Positions 11,791 to 23,353 of a stretch of DNA of 64,000 bases are shown here, piece by piece. The notes beneath the pieces were generated by a model that was not told where the DNA came from, did no database searches, and worked only from the letters and a program-made list of their open reading frames with translations. How positions within the stretch are numbered: the stretch's first letter is position 1; every line of letters begins with the position of its first letter. Origin of the DNA: Papilionanthe hookeriana x Papilionanthe teres (taxonomy: Eukaryota > Streptophyta > Magnoliopsida > Asparagales > Orchidaceae). The stretch lies in assembly GCA_022702705.1 (NCBI GenBank), contig CM040421.1, positions 63,548,197 through 63,612,196 of the forward strand. Reading direction: 5' to 3'. The translations under genes and the position numbers were made by a program.

Positions 11791-12228
11791 TTAATTCCAC
11801 TCTCCATTAGGCAGAATATAACCAGAACCACTATTATTCTCATTTGACCCTTCAGGAATGTAGATTTGATAGAACGGGCGATCATTGTTCATTCTTATGT
11901 CATCTTCTTCAATCCATTTATTTTTCACAAACATCGCTTTATCTATTTCTTCCACATACCTCAAATGATTGAATTGTATTTTGAGTTTCCATCCCATGTG
12001 ATCCAGATGTAAGGTAATATCATTGATTTTTGCTTCCATTGAAGTCACTCGGGCTTTAATTTTTGCAATCATCTCTGCTATACCTTGAATGCTAAAAGCC
12101 TGATATCCACTAAACAACTCCGTAGCACTATCACTGATGAACTTACTTTTATCAGAATCTTGCTTCTTCTTCATCTCATTTTCCCAGGAAGACATGGTGC
12201 TCTTCAAAATTTTCTTCTTAGACTTCAA
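11791..12228 (-). CDS. aORF1 of element 1: short coiled-coil protein, core domain absent
   Basis: An intact 145-codon frame opens with a lysine-rich start (MKSKKKILKS). It holds a helical stretch with coiled-coil spacing (residues about 55-100, MIAKIKARVTSMEAKIND) and a short 'RPFYQIYIPEGS' tail. The helix and tail match the C-terminal third of aORF1 in elements 2 and 3 (VMNSIDNISDMFDHIDW, RPFYNLF). The N-terminal transposon-protein-like core of about 230 residues is missing, by deletion or because this lineage never had it. The GC-rich array sits about 170-240 bp upstream. It is the only extra gene in element 1 without a break. Function unknown. Confidence 0.6.
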   Translation of the reverse strand: MKSKKKILKSTMSSWENEMKKKQDSDKSKFISDSATELFSGYQAFSIQGIAEMIAKIKARVTSMEAKINDITLHLDHMGWKLKIQFNHLRYVEEIDKAMFVKNKWIEEDDIRMNNDRPFYQIYIPEGSNENNSGSGYILPNGEWN

Positions 12229-12395
12229 AAATGAAATTTGGACTTATGGTAAGTGTTTCTGTCAAGTCTAGTCCTTTTTATAAACTTGGGAGATGCTAGA
12301 ATATTCCCCTAGACGTTTAGAATCTTCTAAATAACTCCCATAACTTCTCCCCCCCGATTTAGGCTTCAAATACACAATTTTCACGTTTTTTATAA

Positions 12396-12469
12396 CTGTG
12401 GCGCCTAAGCGCCAACTATTCGGCGCTTAGCCGTAAGTGCACAAGTTAGCACAGGTCCGCTAAGTGTCC
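12396..12469 (-). promoter_or_regulatory. GC-rich motif array upstream of aORF1, element 1
   Basis: It contains GGCGCCTAAGCGCC and CGGCGCTTAGCCG, matching the LTR array of the same element, including the preceding 'ttataactgtggcg' context. Confidence 0.65.
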
Positions 12470-12623
12470 AAAATTTCATTCTGACTTCACTAAATCATTT
12501 AAGTTCGAATAAACTATACTTAAGTTTAAAAACTCCAAATTACTACCATTAAAAACGTAAAAACAAACCAAACAAAGCAAACAAAACACACAAAACAAAT
12601 ATAAAGCAAAGCACACCGATAAA

Positions 12624-12641
12624 TATGAGTTGCCTCCCACA
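12624..12641 (-). other. Conserved hairpin after the integrase stop, element 1
   Basis: On the minus strand TGTGGG-AGGCAA-CTCATA follows 'ttaaaacaagcgctt' shortly after the pol stop. The stem keeps pairing, with G-U pairs where elements 2/3 have TATGGG...CCCATA. Confidence 0.55.
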
Positions 12642-12682
12642 AAGCGCTTGTTTTAACGTCTTCAGCCTGACATACCCAGAAC

Positions 12683-14216
12683 TCATTCTGAGTGACCCAA
12701 CATTAAATTCTCATCAGATTTAGATATGTTGACTGAAAAATATGGTTTAAGTCTATGTCCATTAATTTTAAATAATTTTCTAGTCTTAGGATCTTGAATA
12801 TCTACAGCTCCATAAGAATAAACTTTTATCACAATGAATAGACCCATCCACCTGGACTTAAGTTTTCCAAAAAAATATTCTCAATCTAGCATTAGATAGC
12901 AAAACTTGTTGTCCTGATACAAGATTTTTGGTAAGAATCTTCCGATCATGCCATAACTTCATCTTTTCCTTATAAATCTTAGCATTTTCATAAGATTCAT
13001 TCCTTATTTCTTCAAGCTCATTCAATTGCAATAATCTCTTTTCAGCAGCATCTTTCAAATTATAATTGAACTCTTTAATAGCCCAATAAGCCTTATGTTG
13101 AAGTTCAAAAGGTAAATTACAAGCTTTTCCAAAAATCAGCCTACATGGGCACATTTCTATAGGTGTTCTGTAAGCAGTCCTATAAGCCCACAAAGCATAA
13201 TCCAGTTTAATTGACCAATCCTTTCTATTTGGATTAACAGTTTTTTCCAATATTCTTTTAATTTCTCGATTGGATAATTCAACCAAACCACTTGTACGTG
13301 GATGATAAGCAGTAGCAATGCGATGATTAATATGATATTTCTTTTCTAACTTCCCAATAATCGCATTTCTAAAATGACTTCCCCCATCAGTTATGATTAC
13401 TCCTGGTATTCTAAATCTGCAAAATATATTCTTTTCTAAAAACTTTGCAACACTTTGAGCATTACATTGAGGTAAAGCAATAGTTTCAATTCATTTGGAA
13501 ACATAGTGTACTGCTATCAAAATATACACATTTCCGAAAGATGGTGTAAATGGTCCCATAAAATCTAATCCCCAAACATCAAATATTTCAACTTCCAACA
13601 TATAATTGAGGGGCATCTTATTTTTTCTAGAAATATTGCCTACACGCTGACATCTATCACAATTTTTAATATAATCATTCACATCCTTAAAAATTGTAGG
13701 CCAATAAAATCCTAATTGTAATATTTTATATGGAGTTTTATCACTTCCAAAATGCCCCCCATAATCAGAATCATGACATTTTTGAATAATTTCATAAGTC
13801 TCTTCCAAAGGTACACATCTTCGAATTATAAGATCCTTTTCTTGTTTATATAAAAATGGCTCATCCAAAAAATAAGTCTTAGCATCAGACAGAAATTTCT
13901 TCTTTACATGATATGTCAAACCATAGGGTATAATATTCCTAACAATAAAGTTTACTATGTCTGCATGCTACGGAACATTCCTTTCTTTAATAGTGAACAG
14001 TTTTTCATCAAGAAAATGTTCATTAATTTCTTCAATATCATAGAGAGATTTTTCAATTTCAAGCCTGGACAAATGATCAACAATTTGATTATCAGAACCC
14101 TTCCTATCTACTATCTCAAAATCAAATTCTTGCAAAAGAAGAATCCATCTTATAAGTCTCGGTTTTGCATCATTTTTCTTCATTAAGTATTTGATAGCAG
14201 AATGATCAGTATGCAC
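12683..14216 (-). pseudogene. RNase H tail and integrase of element 1
   Basis: The end of RNase H and the linker are open from 14216 to 13968 (HTDHSAIKYLM, DNQIVDHLSRLE). The integrase zinc region is open from 13919 to 13491, with His and Cys ligands visible in CHDSDYGGHFGSDKT and CDRCQR, and the first catalytic Asp in GLDFMGPF. The central core (about 13287-13490) is out of frame but still shows the TDGG block. 13286-12858 carries the region after the catalytic Glu. The C-terminal part continues in another frame to the stop at 12683-12685. At least three breaks make it non-functional. Confidence 0.85.
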
Positions 14217-15332
14217 AACACATTTTGTTCCAATTAAATATGATCGAAATTTATCAAAGGAAAATACTATAGCTAATAACTCTTTCTCAGTAGTGGTATA
14301 ATTAACTTGAGCTTTATTAAGAGTTTTACTAGCATAATAAATTACTTTGAAAATTTTATCATATTTCGACCCAAAACGACACCAATAGCATAATCACTAG
14401 CATCACACATTAATTCAAAAGGTTTTTCCCAATTTGGTGAAATTATTATAGGTGCAGTGATTAATTTTTATTTTAATGTTTCAAAGGCTTTACGGCAGTT
14501 ATCATCAAAATAAAAAATTACATCCTTTTCCAGTAAACGGCATAAAGGTTTTGTAATTTTTAAAAAGTCTTTAATGTAACGCCTGTAGAATCCAGCATGT
14601 CCTAAAAAACTTCTAATTCCCCTTACATTGGTTGGGTAAGGTAAATTAGATATAACTTGAATTTTTGTAAGATCAACCTCCAAACCTTTTTCTGAAATCC
14701 GATGTCCCAAAACAATTCCTCCTGCTACCATAGATTGACATTTTTCTCAATTAAGGACCAAATTAATTTCTTCACAGCGTTTTAGAACTTTAGATAGATG
14801 TTCTAAACATGATTCAAATGAAATTCCAAACACTGAAAAGTCATCCATAAAAATTTCAATCCCTTTTTCAATTAAATCACAAAAAATAGCCATCATACAT
14901 CTCTAAAATGTAGTAGGGGTATTACATAACCCAAATAAGGACTGGTAAACGTAGTTTTCTCTTGATCCTCAGGAGCAATTTGAATTTGGTGGTAACCAGT
15001 ATATCCATCCAGAAAACAAAAGTATTTATGCCCAGCCAGTCTATCCAACATTTGACCTAGAAAAGGGAGTGGAAAATGATCTTTCCTTGTGGCAAGGTTT
15101 AATTTTCTATAATCAATGCATATTCGCCACCCTGTAATTTGTCCTGTTGGTATCATTTCATTCTTTTGATTAACAGTCACATTTACTCCTCCTTTCTTAG
15201 GAACACAGTGAATAGGACTAACCCATGCACTATCTGAAATAGGCGAGATAATTCCAGCGTCCAACCACTTTAAAATTTCTTTCTTAACAACTTCTTTTTC
15301 ATGATAGGATTTAATCTCCTTTGGGGATCAGC
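14217..15332 (-). pseudogene. Reverse transcriptase and RNase H of element 1
   Basis: The RT fingers and palm are open from 15264 to 14893 (SPIHCVPKKGG, WRICIDYRKLN, FLDGYTGYHQI). The catalytic FMDD lies at 14840-14851 in another frame. The connection region is open from 14731 to 14468 (GFYRRYIKDF). Most of RNase H lies between 14467 and 14217 with frame breaks. It is the core of the Ty3/gypsy replication enzyme, here inactive. Confidence 0.85.
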
Positions 15333-16205
15333 TCACGGTTTGCAATTATCTTCCATAAGAATTATGTGCATACAAATTGAAGGACTGATTCCTTTAATAT
15401 CAGTAATTATCCATCCAAAGGCTTTTTTGTGCTTCTTCAAAATTTCAAGCAAACTCTCTTCTTCTTTTTCAGTTAATTGAGAGGAAATTATAACAGGCAA
15501 GGTTAAGGATTCACCTAGAAAAGCATACTTCAAATTTTCAGGAAGCATTTTTAACTCAAGTTCAGGAGGTTTTTCAATTGATGGACCATAAGATTTATCT
15601 TTTTCCGTCATATCCAACAATTCAAAATTTTCATGAACATACTTTAAATTTTCTTCTTGAAAATCTTCAGAATCAAATAACTCCTCTTCTTGCTTATATT
15701 CAATATCTTCTCTTTCAACATTCTCTTCATAAGTTGATTTGAAATGACATTCACTTAAATAATCAATAACATCCATCCTATAACACTCATCTTCTTTACC
15801 TCTTGTTGGATATTTCATCGATTTTGAAATATTAAATGTAACAGTCTGATCATTAACCCTCATCGTTAATTCCCCTTTTGCACATCTATCATGGCTCGCT
15901 CTGTAGCTAGAAAAGGTCTCCCCAAAATTATTGGTATCTCTTTATCTTCCTCCATATCTAACACAATGAAATCCACAGGAAAAATAAATTGATCCACTTT
16001 TACCAAAACATCTTCTATAACTCCTTTCGGATATGTGATCGAATGATCTGCTAATTGCAGAGTTACAGTAGTTAGGGTTATTTCTCATAGTCCTAGTCTT
16101 TTGAATATTGATAGAGGCATAAAGATAATGCTTGCACCCAAATCACATAAAGTTTTTCCACAAAATCTTTCTCCGATTGCACATGGAATTGTGAAACTTC
16201 AAGAT
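15333..16205 (-). pseudogene. Aspartic protease and RT N-terminus of element 1
   Basis: The protease active site LCDLGAS is read near 16130-16150. The second conserved block lies in 15864-16000, in a different frame. From 15863 to 15333 one frame is open and covers the end of the protease (MRVNDQTVTFNI), an acidic linker and the approach to RT (ELELKMLPENLKYAF, IKGISPSICMH). Frame changes on both sides make it inactive. Confidence 0.75.
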
Positions 16206-17984
16206 CTTTAAGATTTTCAAGAAGCTTTTTCTGAATTATCGCACTGCACTCCTCACTAAGTGCAATAGTCTCATTTTCTTCAAACTTCCTCTTTTTATTA
16301 AGAATATTCTCCATAAATTTCGCATAGCTTGGCATTTGTTCTAGGGTTTCAGCAAATGGAATATTAATGGTAAGCTTCTTTAATATCTCCAAGAATTTTG
16401 AAAATTACTTATCCAACTTTTGTTGACGAAGGCTTTGAGGAAATGGAGGTGGTGGTTTTTCTAAATCAACCTTAGGTGGAGAATTAGGTCTTTCAAAACC
16501 TTTTGGAGCGTCCTCTTTAGGTCTTTCAATCTCTTCTTTCTCTACTTCAGTTTCTTTTTGAACTCTACTTTCCAATTCTTTTCCACTTCTCAGTTGAATT
16601 GCTTTCTCTTGTTCTTTATTCTTTTCACTTGGATTCACTTCAGTATTACTTGGAAACATTCCTTGGGATCTATTACTTAAGGCATTTGCAATTTGTCCGA
16701 ATTGATTTTCAATATTTATGATGGTTGCTCCTTGAATTTGTAATTGATTTCCCATATATGATACTACTTCTTCCATAGACAACGTCTTCTCCTTAAATTT
16801 TAAAGCATTGTTATAACCTGAAGGATAAGTTAATCTATTTTTATTATTACCTTGTTGTTCCAATTCCCCAATGGGTTTACTTGGGTGTTCCCCCATTATT
16901 GATTAACACCACCCTGATTATTGTTATTCCAGTTAAAATTTAGATGATTCTTCCAACCTGGGTTATAATAACTGGAATATGGGTTGTTAGGTTTAATTAT
17001 AGCATTCACAGTTTCTGGTGAAGAATAAGAATCAACCATTTGGCCTAATGAATTTTCTTTAATCATGAGATTTGGCTGAGAAAAATTCATCCCAAATTGG
17101 TCTATCTTCCTTGATATAGCAGCAACTTGATTTGCTAACATTGTAAAAGCATCATTTTCATAAACACTGGCTACCTTTTTAGGATTTAACCTTATAGAAG
17201 GCCATTGAAAATTATTAGTAGCCATTTCTTTAATTAAAGCATAAGCATCAGTAAATGGTTTAGACATTAATGATCCACCAGAAGCAGCATCGATGATTGA
17301 TCTAAGAGATCCAACTAATCCATTATAAAAAGTTTGAATTATTAACCAATCTGGTATCGCATGATGTGGACATTTCTTGAGGAGATCTTTAAATCCTTCC
17401 CATGCTTCATATATTGATTCCCCTTCAAGCTGACAAAAAAATGTTATATCATTTCTCAACTTAGCAGATCTTAGATGGTGGAAAATATTTAGTAAGGAAT
17501 TTTTGTGACGAGTTCACCCTGAGTTCGAATTGATCAGAGTGCTTAACGAATGTAACCACATTTTAACTTTATCCCTTAATGAGAAAGGAAAAAGTCTAAG
17601 TCTAATAGCATCATCCGAAACACCATCATATTTAAAAGTAGCACACAACTCTAGAAAATCAGCAAGATGCAAATTAGGATCATCAGTTGTTGCTCCCCAA
17701 GTCGATTATTTGACACCATTTGGATAATAGCGAGTTTAAGCTCAAAAGAATTAGCGAGTATAGTAGGGTTTTGAATACTAGCACGAAGTTCATCTACTGT
17801 AGGGTTAACATAATCTCTTAAAGGTCTTAATTCTTGATGGATGCCAACATTTTGATTTTGATGATTTGCCATTTCTTGAATATTTTTTTTTCTTTTTCTG
17901 TATTTTTAATTTTTTTATTTTTCTGATAGTTCTTTCTAATTCAGAATCGTAAGGCACAAGTCCTTCAGAACCTGAACTACGCAT
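16206..17984 (-). pseudogene. Gag of element 1
   Basis: The upstream start is ATG 17984 (MRSSGSEGLVPYDSELERT), with a frame change in an A-rich run near 17880-17930. A second candidate start is ATG 17872 (MANHQNQN). The core is broken near 17700-17460, then open from 17459 to 16896 (ESIYEAWEGFKDLLKKCPHH, TFYNGLVGSLRSIID), the plant retrotransposon gag signature. A stop separates the Asn-rich linker from 16896-16405 and 16392-16206. No CCHC knuckle is visible, as in the other two elements. The particle protein is inactive here. Confidence 0.85.
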
Positions 17985-18085
17985 ACAATAATAAAACAAA
18001 ACCAAACACAACACACTAGCAAAAATAAAGAAAAATAAAAATTTTAGATTTCTTAATTCTCTTTAAAATGCATTTTAATTAATTT

Positions 18086-18106
18086 TCCCCACCAACGGGT
18101 CGTCCA
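18086..18106 (-). other. Degenerate primer-binding site of element 1
   Basis: Plus-strand TCCCCACCAACGGGTCGTCCA is an altered and slightly longer version of the tRNA-Asp 3' end seen intact at 48072-48089. It lies 6 bases inside the 5' LTR. Confidence 0.6.
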
Positions 18107-18112
18107 AAAACT

Positions 18113-19921
18113 TGGCTCCCGCACCGATAGATATAAGTGCAACGACTGCCAAAAACATTGACCGCGAGGAATATAAATGCGCTGATGATTTAAGATATGA
18201 AAATAATTATTTTATAATATGGGATACTACGCAAGTATATGTATCGTTTATCAAGTAATATAGGACTTTCTGATTAAGCCCCGAGATATCGAACCCACAG
18301 GGAAAATGTAAAATCTTTAAAGGAATCAGAGAAATTATATTTTTACATTCTTTAATTGTTTTTGAAATAGTATGTCTTGATTTTGAAAAGTTTTAGAAAG
18401 TTGATTTGTCTTTTGAAATTTTCTTAATAAAATGCTAAGCAATGAATGTAAAGGTTTCAATAACTAATAACACTCGATGTAAAAATACAATTAACTAAAA
18501 TATCTTTTTCTTTTCTTTCATGAATTAGTAATAATTCTTAAAATATTGTTGTGGAAGTATTTAAATTTTTTTGTCACAGATAGAAGCAAATGTGTTCTTT
18601 ACCTTACTTGGTTCTATAAAGAACTTAGGTTACTTTGAAATTTATATTATTTTGAACATGGTTAGGCAGGGAAGATACCAGTCTCTCACTCTAGACTTCC
18701 CTCGAATCCCACCACTTGGGGGCTAACTTCTCATAACAAAACTCGAAACTTCAAACTAAATTAGGGGGTTTTAGTCTGTCACTCTAAAATCCTCTAATTT
18801 TACTCCCTTCTATAAAAATATCTTGTAATATTACATTCACTTATATGGACAACAGTTCACACCCATATAATTGCCTGTGATTCCAACTAACTTTAATGAG
18901 ATAATACCGCATTGGATCTTACATAATCTCGAAATTTTACAAATTAACGAGCCAAATTAAGAAGTAAACAAAGTTCTCGAATCAATCTTCTCAACTTCTT
19001 CCAACTTTTAAACACTGATACTTTCCACAACAATTCTCTTTAAATTATTTACTTCTCCATTTTAAGAAAGAAAAAGATAAAGTAAACTACTCATAATGCA
19101 TGAGGAAAATATAAAAACACATTGATTTGAAATTAAAAATGATAAGAAAATAATAAACAAAAGTAAGTATTGATAAACTAAATAAAAGTAAACACTTATC
19201 TGAAAATCCTCTCGACAAGACTAAGGAAGTTCCTCTGAAACTTTGACTCTTCGCTAAACTACTCCTCAGAGCTAGTCTCTAAACTCCGATGACTCAGAAT
19301 ACAGACTTCAGACTTCAATAAAAACTAAACTAAAAGAAAGAAAAGAAGTGGGAGAAGAACTCTTAACTCCGACCCTTTTCTCCTTTCTACTCTCTACTCC
19401 TACTCTAAATAAAAACTTAAAATGCAGTGGAAGAATCTCCTAAATTCCTCTCTTCGAAATACAGCGAAGAACCTCTTCAATTCTTCACTTCTTCACTTCT
19501 AAGACTCTCTTTAAATAGTGAACCAAAAGGTGTCTTGGTGTCTCTTCAAAATGTGTCTAGATTCGATGTATCTACCAAGGAACACACCCCTTCATTCAAA
19601 TTTGCCGCCCAAAGGAAGTTATGGACGTTACCACCAAGAGATGCATCCATTCCCTTTTGAATTTGGCACCAAATATAATTAAAGTTCGATTTATAACTGT
19701 GGCGGCTAAGCGTCGGCCCAGCGGCGCTTAGCCGCCAGTGCCAAATTTTTTATTTTTCATCTTTTTGTTCCAAATTTGATCCAATTTTGCTCCTTTCATC
19801 ATGACCATCCATTTTCATCATACTTGCAAGAAAAACACAAAATACCTTCCATTAAAGTGCAATATCATTAAACATATGTATAAAAATGTGCATAAAAATA
19901 CTATATATTTTAGGTGTATCA
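18113..19921 (-). repeat. Element 1 5' LTR
   Basis: A 1809-bp LTR whose outer plus-strand end is GTGTATCA, followed by GAGGG. The GC-rich motif array recurs at 19697-19742. It would drive transcription of gag-pol on the minus strand. It aligns throughout with 6609-8473. Confidence 0.9.
19697..19742 (-). promoter_or_regulatory. GC-rich motif array in element 1 5' LTR
   Basis: GGCGGCTAAGCG and CGGCGCTTAGCCGCC lie inside the U3 part of the LTR. This is the third type of position where the element-1 motif occurs. Confidence 0.6.
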
Positions 19922-19926
19922 GAGGG
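19922..19926. repeat. Target-site duplication of element 1, right copy
   Basis: GAGGG, against GAGAG on the left: one mismatch. Confidence 0.6.
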
Positions 19927-19984
19927 ATATAAGGTTTAGATAAAAAAATTGTGTTTTTATCAATGACACATTACGGCTTTATTT

Positions 19985-21655
19985 TTGGAAGTTTTGAATT
20001 GTCTTTGGGATAATAACAACCATGTAAACTTGATTTCGTGGCGAAGGCTTGCATTTTTTAAGGGCCCAACACTCCACTTTTTCAGATTATATTTTGGAAC
20101 TCTTTTGGCCTTTTCAATTCAAAATTTTAACAAGGATGTTCAAAATTTTGTTTCCTTAAATCATGTGAACTAAAAAGATTTACTTATATGACACACAATT
20201 TCTATGTATTTACTTATCTAATATGTAAAAATTATTATTTTTTTATATTATTTTAATTATTTCTTGAAAAGGAAAGTGAATTATTATTGAGAAGAATTTG
20301 ATTAATGGTTTTTTCTTAATTTATTTGGTATTTGATCATCTAATTTTTGAAAAATTTTCACTTAAGTATGGTTTTGATTAAGAAGGAAGAATTTTAAAAT
20401 GGTATTAGTCTAAAGTTAAAATGAAATTATTTTTCCAAAATATTTTCTTATATGTCTGGTAAATTTTGTTTGGATGATAATTCTATTGATTGAATATTTA
20501 AATAATAAGTTATTAATTTAAATATTATTAAATAGAGATTTAGTTAAAATTCAAATATTTAATATAATCATCTTTATTGGCGACCTACTTTTTTTTGTAA
20601 ATATTATATAATTTAGGGTCTTAGATAGGCTTTTTTTGGTAAATTAAACCTCATTTAAATGGATTTTAAAATTCCTCAATAAATATATTAAAATTTAATA
20701 AATAAAAATGAATATAATCATATAATAAATTGAAATGCACAATAAAGACAATCCTGCAATGGTCAGTAATGACCTATGACTCCAAATCATTTTTCAATTA
20801 AATTAAAATAACCAATTTCTTTAGATTAAATAAATTAATAATAAAATTTAAAATTGTAACTTGTATAACAATTCAAATTAAATAAAACTAATTTTCAAAT
20901 TTGGCCTACTAAATCCTAAAAGAAGAGAAATCCCTAAGAAAACTAAATTCAAATTAGATTAAATTATTAATTAATCTCTTAAATTAAAAAATTTAAATAA
21001 GTTAAAAAAATAATTCAAAGAACATTTTTTTACTTGAAACGAGCTGAAATTTTTACGTAAAATCTGGCACAAATGATTTGAATTTTTTTGTACATTTTAT
21101 TAACTTTGAGCAATATAGCACAACCTATATTTTTGCTTGATAAAGTTCAATGAGGATGTCTCCATTATGTGGTGTTTTTTTTCATGGAAGGCAGTGGTCT
21201 AGCTAAGAAAAAATACATGGGCAAATATTGTGTATGAAACAGGTGAAAATTTGGTTCTAAAGAACAGTATATCCTTTTGTCATAATTTATTGCATATGTA
21301 AAGATTTGTGATAGGAAAACAATTCAACCCATAAAATTCAAATACATCACTCATTTGAAAAGTTATCGGTGGCACATCTCGCATGCCATAGGTTACAAAT
21401 AACTATTATTAGTTGTCACATCGTTGCCTTTCATCAGCCACCAATTGCCACATGCAAGCTTCCCTATTTTAAAAGTTGGAGCGCTCCGTTTAAAAAATTA
21501 TGTTGGTGAATATTTCATACTCGAAACATTTCTTAGTCCAATGCATCATAATTTAGTCAGAAATTTTGTTGCATGAGCTTTAACTTGTGAAGGGGAACTC
21601 CGTGCAATCCATAATTAGAATTTAATGCTATTAACATAATGAGTTATACAATTGT
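19985..21655. repeat. Dispersed repeat R2 (pairs with R1)
   Basis: It aligns with 4085-5815 in the same orientation but lacks the solo LTR. Shared landmarks are 'ttaatttatttggtattt' (about 20316), 'gggtcttagata' (about 20607), 'gagcaatatagcac' (about 21109) and 'ttgcatgagctttaac' (about 21568). No ORF is supported. Confidence 0.55.
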
Positions 21656-21909
21656 TGATCTCACTTTTGTTGAGGTCTACTCTCTCTTTAGAATGACCTA
21701 GGATCTAGCCATAGGACTTTCTTGGTGACTATCTTAGAAGACTAGTAAGGGAAACCTTACCCCATAGAAAATAAAAATACCTCTTTGCTTCACTTGCAAT
21801 TTTCAAATGTTTAAAGTCTAACCTCTAAATTCTTAGAAGGATGAGACCAAGCATAAGAAAGCTTAAGAGAAGTTCCATACAGGATGGCTAAGCCTTAGGA
21901 CTGACCCAG

Positions 21910-23000
21910 GTTACCCCTAAAACCCTAATTTTGCCCAAAATTCTTAAAATCGACCAAAATTACCAAAATCACAAAAAAAACTTCCCTAAAACATTCCTCC
22001 ACCTCAAATCTTCCAAAATTTCCAAGATAGCCCCAAAATCCCCAAAATTACCAAAATACCCCTCCTAGCCCAAATATCCCAAAACTTTCAAAAATTCTAT
22101 AAAATTCCCAAAGCCCTCCAAATATTCCTAATTTCAATTTTGAACCACCACATTAACCTAATTTGATCAAATTTGACCCATATTAACCAAAAGTCCCAAA
22201 TTGCCCTCTTAAGGCTCAAAATGCCCAAATTACACTCAATCTCAACCCAATTCACCTCAATCTTGCCCAGTTTCAATTCCAAACAAAAATTCATCATCCA
22301 CAATCCCAATAGAAACCAAATCCAAGCCCAATTTGACCCAATTGCAAGCTAAATTTCAACCCAAACCAAAAGCCCCGATTTTTTACCCTATGGCCTAATT
22401 CCCCCAAATGGAACCTAGAGTCAATCAATTTCCCTAATTTTGAGTCCTAAACTATTCATGACATTCGCTTACACCATAATGAACCATCAATTTACCCCAA
22501 TTTGAGCCCAAATCTCACCCAAGTCCAACCAAACCTAAAATTCCTAAATTTGCCCCAAATGTGTCACATACCTAATTTCCATCAAATTGAATACCCTCAC
22601 CCTAAAATTTTCACCCAATTAATGTTGAGAACTCTTGATAACATCCTCATAGACCATTTGAAACCATCAATTGGCCTTTAAACCAACTCTAGCCTAACCT
22701 AAACCCAAGCTAACCCAACATACTCAATATTGACCAAATACCCAAATCAAGCCAAATTGATCCCTCAAACCTATTCAAAACCACTCCAATCCCCACTTAA
22801 AGACTTTATGACAATCATATATAGCGTTTTGAATAATCAATTGGACCTAACCCAAACTTGGACCCAACCTAGCCCAAATTGAACCCAAATGACCAAAATT
22901 AAACCTGTGAGCCAAATTAATCAAATCAAACCAAGTGTGACCAAACCAAGCTCACCATAGCCAGCCATTGAACCCCTATGAATGAGCTGGATCTGTCTAG
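21910..23000 (+). repeat. A/C-rich, G-poor tract in copy B
   Basis: About 1.1 kb built of degenerate CCCAAATT/CCAAAATTACC-like words, with very few G on the plus strand. The copy in C is at 28950-30110. It lies upstream of the TATA-like box. Confidence 0.7.
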
Positions 23001-23344
23001 CCCAATCTAGTTGAACCATAAAACAAAGGTCCCATGATTTAGGGGATCTCGTCCCTTAAATGGGTAAAACCTAAAAGGATTTGCAATAAACACTTGGCCG
23101 CTTAAGTTCATCACTATGATGGCCGACCTCCGGCTCACGCCGACCACTGGTCACCTCCCACGGCTCGACCGGCGGCCTACTTGTCGGAGGAGCCCAAGCC
23201 GAGAGCCATCCCAAGCCAAACTCAACCCGATTGACACATCCGATGTGTTAAGCTCAGATTGCTTAATGGAGCTCTTCAACATTCCACCTAAGTAAACAAT
23301 TCCAACCACATTGGCCCCTTGAGCTCCACCAGGTAGCCATGGCC

Positions 23345-23353
23345 ATAAATAAA
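23345..23353 (+). promoter_or_regulatory. TATA-like box in copy B
   Basis: CCATAAATAAAG lies after 'ggccatgg', at the junction from the A/C-rich tract to the later part of the repeat. It is preserved in copy C (30444-30452). Confidence 0.4.

Larger units (their letters stand above)
6609..19921 (-). mobile_element. Element 1: full-length Athila-like Ty3/gypsy retrotransposon, decayed
   Basis: A 13.3-kb element in minus orientation. It has two LTRs (6609-8473 and 18113-19921) with TG...CA ends, a mutated tRNA-Asp-type PBS, gag, protease, RT, RNase H and integrase remains, then aORF1 and aORF2, and a PPT next to the 3' LTR. PBS type and the extra genes downstream of integrase place it in the Athila/Tat side of plant Ty3/gypsy. 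Every domain is broken by frameshifts or stops and the LTRs differ by indels and many substitutions, so it is the oldest-looking of the three. Its aORF1 lacks the main N-terminal domain seen in elements 2 and 3. Confidence 0.9.

Noticed and set aside
22097..22309. 70-codon Trp/Ile-rich minus-strand ORF
   Set aside because: It is a reading of the low-complexity A/C-rich tract.
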